Below, one piece after another: positions 56,451 to 64,000 of a stretch of 64,000 bases of DNA. The position numbers were made by a program, and so were the translations under genes. The first letter of the stretch is position 1. Each line of letters begins with the position of its first letter. The notes under the pieces were generated by a model, which saw nothing but the letters and a program-made list of their open reading frames with translations, was not told the DNA's origin and did not search any database. The stretch lies in assembly GCA_038363925.1 (NCBI GenBank), contig JAQQWL010000006.1, forward strand, positions 538,501 to 602,500, in the 5' to 3' direction. Origin of the DNA: Apiospora phragmitis (lineage: Eukaryota > Ascomycota > Sordariomycetes > Amphisphaeriales > Apiosporaceae).

Positions 56451-58983
56451 ACTGCTTCATTCATATCTGCTTTTTCTCGTTTTCTACGCTTCCGTCCACG
56501 AGAGCCTAACCTCATGAGAGATGACTTCACGCTTGGTCGTCTTCTGCAAGGAAAGCTTGGGCACAAAGTGGATGGCCTAGGTTTTCCTTTTTTCTGACTG
56601 TAATATGGATCTCGGAACGGTGTTGTCGCACAGGGATAGGGCCGTCGTGCCTTAGGTTTTGCTTTGCATTTTTCAGAGTCAATAATGATTTGCGTTGACC
56701 ACTCTTGATGATGAGTTTTAAGGGCGATGAAGTTGCCGTGAACGTTCTCAGATACCATAGTCATCGAAAACAAATGTACAATACTCCCATCACGAATAGT
56801 GGCTATTGCCTACACCTTGAGACTTCACTTGTTGGTTCGTCATTGGTGAGAGTAAAATAATATGAACGCCATGCATAGGTAGCAGCATGCTTTCTTCCAG
56901 TGCTATTAATATGCCGAGACGCTGTTGCTATCATGATCAAACAGCAGTTATGAATATGTATGTCTGCCTACATATTATGTCTATCAGACCCTCATAACTT
57001 GGGTGCTCAGCTCAATACACAGGGTCCGTGTAACGAGATTCTGCATCCCATCCATCTAGCCCATCACCATGGTCCACCCCTAGGGCTGACCCCTTCCGGG
57101 TGCAGTGGTGTGGTGGTGTGGTGGTGGGCAGGGTGAAGAGTCACGACTTGATTGGGCCCTGGATGGCCAGGTTCGTTCGAAAGAGAAGGCTTTACGTTAC
57201 AGAAAGCCTCATTGATGGTTGCCTAAATCCTAAGGATCCGAGGATCTGTCAGCTTGAGCCTCAATTGCTTTTGGCAGCCTCCTACCGGCCGGCAGGTCGA
57301 CCTGGGTGACTCCGCCCCGATCTCTGTCTGTTCTTCAGCTACTACGGTCGCTTCATTCCCCTGGAAGATCTCGGGTCCGTCCTCAGGGACGACATCCCGT
57401 AGAATGCGGCGCCAAAACTCAAGAAACCCCCGGCTTCTCTCAGGCATGCGACCGAACAATACTGGTAACGACGACTCAAAAAGGCGATCCCAGTATATGG
57501 ACATAAGAATATTATGAGCCTGATCAAGTTCGACAGAAGGCTCGAAACTATTGTAATGCCGATTATGTCGCAGCACGTCTGGTCCCTACAAGCCACTGTC
57601 AGCATACTTACACAGAACAGAACACCGCTACGGTACAACAGCATCCTGTACAGGAGTCGGAGTGACAGACCCCCAATGGGTCCGGTGTCTGGAAGTACCC
57701 ATGTCATGCATGTACTCTTGATGACCTTCAATATTGACCTCAAGCTTGGTTCTCCAAGCACTTGAGGTAGCTCCCGCTCATGTTGCTTATCTCCAGCTGC
57801 AGTATACCGAAACCGTACTGCACAAGCCCTCACTCAGCGCCACCCCAAGCATCCACCCATCGAGGAAAGGAGATCCTTCCGAAGACAATGCGATTTGTGG
57901 TTTGCTTCGATTGCCGAAGCCCTCTGTTTTCATCGTCGTCAATGAGTCAAACATTCAATCAGTTGCCATCTTTGCGGGGTTAATTCTTGAAATCAGGGAA
58001 TGAATACCATGTTATGCCAACGATCGGGGACACGTAGCACCAGCCAGGGCAAGTCTCGAGACCAAGCTGGCTCTGGGGGACAGAAGGCTCTGAAGGCTCT
58101 GAAGCCTCTGAGATGTGAGTCGCCGTGGTGATATTGCGATATGCCACAGAGTCGGCCGGGACTGGTGCAAATTTCCCCCTCTTCCGCAGGGCGGCTTATG
58201 CAGGTTGCTCGCGTCGGACCACCCTACACATGACACGGGTTGCAACCGGCTCGACCAATCCGCATTGCATCTACTTTACGAGAAGTGGGCGTGGGAATTC
58301 GTGGCAATCGCTTACTGAACATGCTCGACATTCTGTTGAACTCTGCTACCCACGCATCTCCGTCGCCGGCAGCAATTCGAGTCAGTGGCATCCAGGCCGG
58401 ATGCGCTCGAGGGCAGCGTTCGTCGAGGTCGATTGGCCGAGTCGGCTTACAATTGCTAATGTTGCTGTTATGCCGCCTGCCATCATCAGGCCCCTCGGGT
58501 ACCTAGCAGCATTGGCTACCAATGATTGCATGGTAGCTCATTCTGGGGACACCCTATCGCCTGTCTCCTCTTCTATCTTACATCCAAGACAGAGCGGTCT
58601 TTCCTGTGCACATTTGCGCGCGTATCACTGAAGCCGGCTTTGCGATTTCCCCACACGGCCACCTGGCCGGCCTACTGCGGAGCAGGGAGAGCCTGCCGCT
58701 GCTTACCTACTGCCTACGTTGCCCAATTTGAAGCATTTTATTTATTTATTTCTTGACCCTCAATATCCCGTGCGTATAGGTCTCAGGCTGTGATTCCCTC
58801 TTTCCTTTGTTTTCCCTACTGTTTTTATTCCTGTTTGCGGCACACGCAAACACCTCTCCCGATCTGTCCGGTCCAAGGCATAGATATGAATACGATTAAT
58901 GTTGATCATCATGGGACCCTTCTAAACGCACCTCACGTCGCCAAAGCCCTGCCGGAACACCCAACGCTGCGAACCTGACGACC
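56451..58983. other. Intergenic stretch with unexplained minus-strand frames
   Basis: About 2.5 kb with no recognised gene. On the minus strand two overlapping frames at 57223-57576 (ELDQAHNILMSIYWDRLFES) and 57342-57833 might belong to one spliced or broken gene, but I know no matching family. The last kilobase before 58984 is probably promoter sequence. Confidence 0.35.
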
Positions 58984-61043
58984 ATGGATATGATCACAAG
59001 AGAAGTCGGGTCTAGCTTGCTCAATGGATGCTGCGTTGAAGCCGAAAGGGCCCGGATTGTGGCATTATCCCTCGAGGGGCTTTGCCCTTAGCCTGCCAGA
59101 GAAGTTCCGTGCGCATTTGAAGGGCCTGATTCAACAGATTCAACTGTGCGGCCAGATGCTGCTCACGATAGCAGATCTATCCCAGCTTCACATCGTACGT
59201 GTCCCAGTGGTTACCGACTACCTCAACGTCATACTTCCCTGCTTCTCCAGGAGCCTGAGGGACATCACCGACTACGTGGAGAACAGCTCACTCGACAAGG
59301 AGCACCGATGGCGGAAGATGTACTACGTCATGGGCGAAGAGCTCCCGGGCACGCCGCTGCCCGCCCGATTCGCCATGTACCACGCATTCCTCGACATGCT
59401 GAAGCACCTCCTCACCAAGTACGATCCTACGATCCTCCTTCACAACTCCTTCGATGTTCCCTTGCTCACGTGGAAATAGGTCTCCTGAATTCGATATGAA
59501 CGGGCTCGAGACTCTCCGCTTACGCATCTACCAACTTCGCGAAGCCAGAGGCATACGTGAGTGCCTATGCTGCCGCCGAACTGACTGCCAGACTGACCCT
59601 TGAGCCCAGCACCTCCAAGTCCTATCCACCAGAGCCACATCATCCGCCAACAGAAAGCGATGGCATTCTGGGAACAAGAGACAGTAGGTGCATGTGCACC
59701 CAACTAGTAGTTTACCGCTAAGTTCATACCAGAACACGCATTGGGCCGAGGACATCTTTACTCGGCCACTCCCTTCTCGCACAGAGTTCAAGAGAAGCAG
59801 TCGGTAAGTTTGCCGTAGTCCACCCGCAAGGTACCAGACGAGCTCACATCCCCTAGCTTCTGTTCTCGAGCATACGGTCCATTCCAACGCTTGGGTGCTA
59901 TCGACGTGTTGTCCGACATCAAGACACTCGCCAAGAGGTATGACGAGAGACTGGCTCACCTGGTACTCCCCCTGTCGTACATATCTATCACCTTTCACAC
60001 GGTGAGCACCGGATGACATTTGATCTTAGAACTTTCGACGACGACAACGTCTCCGTCACTTTCTTCCTCCATGGCTATGACGAGATCCCCACCCTTATGG
60101 TTCGGCAGATCCATATCCATAGTGGCGAACCGTGGGCTGCCATCAAAGGCGCTCATGAGCTGTGCATCAAACGAGACTTCGACTCGAGACTGACGTTCAC
60201 CCGATGGAGCATTTCCGAGCGCCGAACCAAGCCATGGGCACAACTCACCTTCATCACATGGGAAGGTAAGCATCTTTCAAACACGCTGCAGGGATCCTAA
60301 TTGGAACTGTCAGCCCCATGCAGCCAGCGTTCTTACTCCGTCACAGAAATGGTCCTTTTTTACTGTACGTTTGTCTGCCTCAAGGTACGCAGCCCGATGT
60401 TCATCAACATCCGCGAGGAGGAGTACGAGATTCGCAAAGAGAACAAGCTCTTTCAAGCGTAAGTCAACATGCGTCTGCTTCTTGAATTAAACGCGGCAAA
60501 CATATTAAGACACCACCTGACAGGCAAATCTTCGACGATGGATTCAATCACTGCCTCAAAGTGTACGAAGACGCGCTGACCAAGCGGCGGCGTCTTCATG
60601 CCTCTGTCTGGGATGGGGACTTGAGAGGCTGTCCCATCTGGACCGCTTTCCGTGAGTACCGCGAACCTCAAGCTTTCAGACCATGGCCACGAAGTTTCTG
60701 ACGATGTGACTAGTCCCTGACAAGAAGGGACCCCTACGAAGTTGGCTGCTGCGGAAAACGTCTCATGTCGTCGCGATCCGAGACGTCAGTCCTTACGTCT
60801 TTTGCAATAATTATCGAGCCAATACTACGGACCCACGCGAGAGTAAATTCAACGCGCTTGAGCTGGAGTTTACACACGCAACAGGTAGGTCGATCGAGGA
60901 TGGAATGCGTCAGGCGTAGTGAAATGAGTTGACAGTCTTCTTGGAAAGGGGCCAAACGATTCAAAGAATTGTTCGAGGAACAAGCACCACCTTCGGGCAC
61001 ATCATCCGACCACGACGACACTGGCCCGTCAGAAGAATCTTGA
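58984..61043 (+). CDS. Conserved-looking fungal protein of unknown function, ten exons
   Basis: From 59088 a single spliced reading can be followed: exon to 59418, then 59480-59556, 59610-59683, 59733-59803, 59857-59937, 60030-60265, 60347-60458, 60524-60651, 60714-60884 and 60949-61043. Every junction is GT-AG and all phases agree. Segments are SLPEKFRAHLKGLIQQIQLC, HLLTKSPEFDMNGLETLRLR, FWEQETNTHWAEDIFTRPLP, TFDDDNVSVTFFLHGYDEIP, SGEPWAAIKGAHELCIKRDF and LHASVWDGDLRGCPIWTAF. No known catalytic motif is seen. The start is unclear: ATG 59024 is in frame, but ATG 58984 in another frame reads CCVEAERARIVALSLEGLCP, which looks more like real protein and would need a shift near 59093. Expected product about 440-460 residues. 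Confidence 0.6.
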
Positions 61044-61936
61044 GTTATCCTCATATCCCTCGATACTTGAGTTGAATTCCCGGCCCCCTCCACCGGGGTC
61101 CTCTAGGCCCCTTCGCGACTTCTTCATCTGACTTTATTGATCTTATCTTCTTTATCTTTTTCTTCCACTTTTAACTTATTGCGCTACTCGCTTTCGACGA
61201 CGTTTGACTCTACCCTCAACACGCAGCCCCTTTGACTTTACCTAGACAGCGCTTTTTGACGAGATTACGACTCACAATCCCATTTAACGACCCCTTATGC
61301 CACGGCAAAGACGAAGTTGCATGACACGCTGTACGAACTTACGTTTTCACGACGAGGCGAAGATTGCATGATACCCCCAGGAGAAGCATTCTGATTATGC
61401 ATTGGCATTCTGACGGCGGGCTGTATTACCAAAACGGAACGCGGAACGTTGGCAGGGTCTGCATGATAGATGTGATGATGCATGGACGGCCTTTCTTTAT
61501 CAGTGATCTGCGAGAAGCGTGATATAGTTGCGGGTAAGACTGTGAAGCATGTTTGTCATGTAGGAGGCAATATTCTCTTGGTGTCTAGTTGTTCATATGC
61601 AATTGAATTTCTGTCTATTTTATCCACGAACAGAAGACACCATGGAGTAACTCAAGGTAACATCATTTACTGCTCGAACTGTTATCTGGGGCGGTCGAGA
61701 TCCAGGTAAATTTTAGCTTTTGATCTCTCTTGGTTGCCTAGAAGGTTTCCCCCCTTTAGCATAGCGTCTCAGCGAGCTGGCACTCGTACTTGATCGGAGA
61801 CACTTCCATCCCAAAAATAAATCCTTGGATCTCAACTTTTTAACTCCAACAAACCAAAGAGGCCATACCCAAACATATCACAAGCAAACTCCAAGCGCCC
61901 ACAACAGATTCCCCTTGGCAGTCAAGAAATTCGATT
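61044..61936. other. Intergenic stretch
   Basis: About 0.9 kb, AT-rich in its left half, with no gene recognised. Confidence 0.4.
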
Positions 61937-63208
61937 ATGGAATCTTACGAGCACCAACAGGGTGTTTCCACCCATGCGGTCGACAAATATCTACTTCAAT
62001 ATTCGCTATCAACTCAACAACTGCGACCTACGATCGAGTCAACATATCGAACCGTCTCTGTTTTCCTCTGCCACTGGGATACTGATGCTGAGAACTACCC
62101 CGAGATCGACTCGGGCATCCATGCCCTTCGCAAGACCTTTGAGGACCAATACGGTTTCCCAACCGAGGTCCACGAGCTTGAGCAGGCAAAATCCGGTCCC
62201 AAAAATCAGCTTACCTTATTGTCGCGATTCATGCCGCTTCTCTATGACACATCCCCTGACCCAACGATGCCTTGCCGATGCAATGAAGGCATGCATAGGT
62301 ATCGGAACAAACCCGAAGAGGTGAACCTGTTCATATTCTTCTATATTAGGTTTTCCGAGATAGCGACCGACGGATCGTGTCTTTTACGCCCAATGGACCA
62401 GCCCGGCCAGCAAGACCCCACGATGCCTCTACCCTCGGTGAATTTCTCCAGCATCTCTCGCGCCACGATGGATATGGGCGAATCCCGAGTTCTCCTCCTT
62501 TTGGATTGCCCCTATGATGGTCCGTCTGCAATGGGCACCGATAAAGAACTCATCGCCGCTGGCTCCGCCCTATGGACGCCCTCGTCTGAATTCACCACTC
62601 ACCTCGCGCATCATCTCCAACGGGCTGCCCGGGAGAGGCGAATCATGAACACGCCACTCCTCTTCTCCAAGTTGGCAAACACGCTCCCCATACCTCCCGT
62701 TAAAGCCACTAGTGCTGTTAACACAAGCCAGTCTGTGCTACCACCATCCAAATGCAAGTACGAGCCTATTTCTCTGGTACCTATCGACGAGAAGAGAATG
62801 TACGAAAGCTGGTGGAAGCCCCCGAAGGTAAAAAGGCGTTGGCAACCTATGGACGTGGATGAGCCGGGGGTTAGTACAGAAGTCACCATTGCAGTGCGTC
62901 ACCAAGATGATGACACCCGGCAGGTCACCCTTCGGGCAAGTGTATGGTACTGCCTCCCAAATAGTCCGTCGGTGACTTCGATCAGTGTAGAAAACACTAA
63001 GGAGAGTGAGGCTATCGTTCCGCTTCCAAAAAGGAGATCAAGAAAGAAGAAACCCGCTAGCCCTGAACAGTCGGTCCCTGAACAGCCGGTCCCTGTACCA
63101 GATGAGAATAAAGGCTTCCCAGCTCCGCAGAAGCCAAAGGTCCGACTAGGCGAACAGTCCAAGTTGGGCCTTCGCACTTTGCTTCAAGGCATTGATCAGG
63201 ACGTGTAG
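61937..63208 (+). CDS. Caspase-fold-like protein with a lost histidine motif
   Basis: The 423-codon frame starts MESYEHQQGVSTHAVDKYLL. Residues 42-95 (VFLCHWDTDAENYPEIDSGI, HALRKTFEDQYGFPTEVHEL) look like the first strand and helix of a peptidase C14 (caspase/metacaspase) fold. The second strand, NLFIFFYIRFSE, stands where such proteins have YxGHG, so the catalytic His is absent. The third, RVLLLLDCPYDGPSAMG, keeps the strand-Asp-Cys that carries the nucleophile. The odd segment MPCRCNEGMHRYRNKPEEV just before the second strand may be intron sequence or an insertion. The C-terminal part is basic and Pro-rich. It may be a decayed cell-death or NLR-associated caspase-like protein; the fold call rests on motif order only. 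Confidence 0.45.
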   Translation: MESYEHQQGVSTHAVDKYLLQYSLSTQQLRPTIESTYRTVSVFLCHWDTDAENYPEIDSGIHALRKTFEDQYGFPTEVHELEQAKSGPKNQLTLLSRFMPLLYDTSPDPTMPCRCNEGMHRYRNKPEEVNLFIFFYIRFSEIATDGSCLLRPMDQPGQQDPTMPLPSVNFSSISRATMDMGESRVLLLLDCPYDGPSAMGTDKELIAAGSALWTPSSEFTTHLAHHLQRAARERRIMNTPLLFSKLANTLPIPPVKATSAVNTSQSVLPPSKCKYEPISLVPIDEKRMYESWWKPPKVKRRWQPMDVDEPGVSTEVTIAVRHQDDDTRQVTLRASVWYCLPNSPSVTSISVENTKESEAIVPLPKRRSRKKKPASPEQSVPEQPVPVPDENKGFPAPQKPKVRLGEQSKLGLRTLLQGIDQDV

Positions 63209-63540
63209 ATGCCGTCGAGACGTACAGCAGAGTCTGGTACGCCGACGCCACCTAGTTATACGTCCTTTTCACGTAAACGACGAGAGTTCCGAGGCTCCCG
63301 GCTGGCTTGCCGTCAAATGGAGGATAGGTTACCTACGGAAGGAACCGCGGCGGAAGGACTGAGTGAGACGGGAAGGCGAGACGAAATAACGCGACTACGC
63401 GGAGTGGAAGAAGCACTCGGGAGGTGCGAATCCTCATGGGAAAAGAGTAATAGCCCCCCGGAATTGGTTTGATCGAGTAGAGAGGAGAAACATGGAAGCC
63501 GGCAGGCGACCACTCTTCCTTCCGCGTCTCCCCGGACGCC

Positions 63541-63897
63541 GATCTATTTACCTACGTTGTACCCCTTGAACAAGCTCAAGAGACCCTGGCGCTCAGCTGG
63601 ACCTGATGTGCTCCTTGATGATCCGACCGCCGTCAAGGTCCGTATAGTTGCCGAACTTTCAGATGGTTCACTCAGATCGAGACCAATGAGCCCTCTGGCT
63701 CGGTCCTGGTCACTTTCACAATCCTCGTCAGCGTCTGGGCCAATCTTTGCGACCACCCTGGTCTCAAGACGATTGCAATGCTCGGCGCTACCAAGGACAT
63801 CACTGTCCCCCAGCGTGTGCTGGGCAACGTGAACATACCCCAGCGGCCTGCTGAGAAGCGTCAGAGCCTAGGCGGCTCAGAGAATATACGACTATAG
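63541..63897 (+). pseudogene. Possible C-terminal continuation of the caspase-like gene
   Basis: After the stop at 63208, a frame with TYVVPLEQAQETLALSWT, two stops, then QIETNEPSGSVLVTFTILVS and VWANLCDHPGLKTIAMLGAT looks like the C-terminal region found after the caspase-like domain in some fungal proteins. Stops and changes of frame separate it from the main frame. The link is inference from order, spacing and general resemblance. Confidence 0.3.
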
Positions 63898-64000
63898 GTT
63901 CCGAGTTCAGATTCTAATTATTAATTCTGTTCGCCGTTACTTATTCGCTGCTTGAATTCTGTTTTCCGCCACTTAAGAGTACTTACCGTCGCTTAAATTT
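63898..64000. other. Window edge, no feature
   Basis: AT-rich sequence with short direct repeats of TTCTGTT(C/T)(G/C)CCG near 63927 and 63958; no gene. Confidence 0.4.

Noticed and set aside
57223..57833. Minus-strand frames with some protein-like segments
   Set aside because: Could be part of an unrecognised gene, but two overlapping registers and no known motif; not enough to call.

Overview
The window reads as nuclear DNA of a filamentous ascomycete (Pezizomycotina, most likely a sordariomycete). Evidence: genes are split by 50-130 bp GT-AG introns with CTAAC/CTGAC-like branch sites; Atg11, bL9m, CENP-H, NHP6, HET, NACHT and UstYa-type genes are present; and several stretches carry the C-to-T/G-to-A decay expected of repeat-induced point mutation (RIP). 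No rRNA, tRNA, CRISPR array or prokaryotic operon was seen.

Left part (1-35.2 kb) is an accessory, decaying region. It starts with the 3' end of an FAD-linked oxidoreductase, remnants resembling a short-chain dehydrogenase and a UbiA prenyltransferase, and an amidohydrolase broken by one base. A hAT transposon with one nonsense codon follows. Next is a 7-exon NACHT/C2H2 zinc-finger NLR-like gene with a single nonsense codon. From 10.4 to 16.0 kb there is no gene but a long array of spaced, diverged repeat blocks. A related but diverged array in the opposite orientation lies at 18.0-19.3 kb, and one membrane-protein gene sits between the two arms. After the second arm comes a HET-domain pseudogene, then small secreted proteins, a LINE relic, two UstYa-type (DUF3328) pseudogenes and a 5.1 kb ABCC transporter pseudogene. 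The UstYa pair plus transporter look like the wreck of a ribosomal-peptide (dikaritin-type) or other secondary-metabolite cluster.

Right part (36.8-61 kb) is mostly core genome: a bZIP regulator convergent with an ACR3 arsenite permease, a P-loop kinase, an ankyrin fragment, mitochondrial ribosomal protein bL9m, the autophagy scaffold Atg11, the kinetochore protein CENP-H, the HMG-box protein NHP6, and a 10-exon gene of unknown function. The window ends in a caspase-fold-like gene (61.9-63.9 kb) that is again degraded.

Two kinds of damage should be kept apart. One is nonsense codons where CAA, CAG or TGG is expected (RIP-like). The other is single-base frame shifts, mostly one missing base, including three in Atg11, which may be assembly errors. 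The most unusual object is the two-armed spaced repeat array at 10.4-19.3 kb, which matches no feature class I know.
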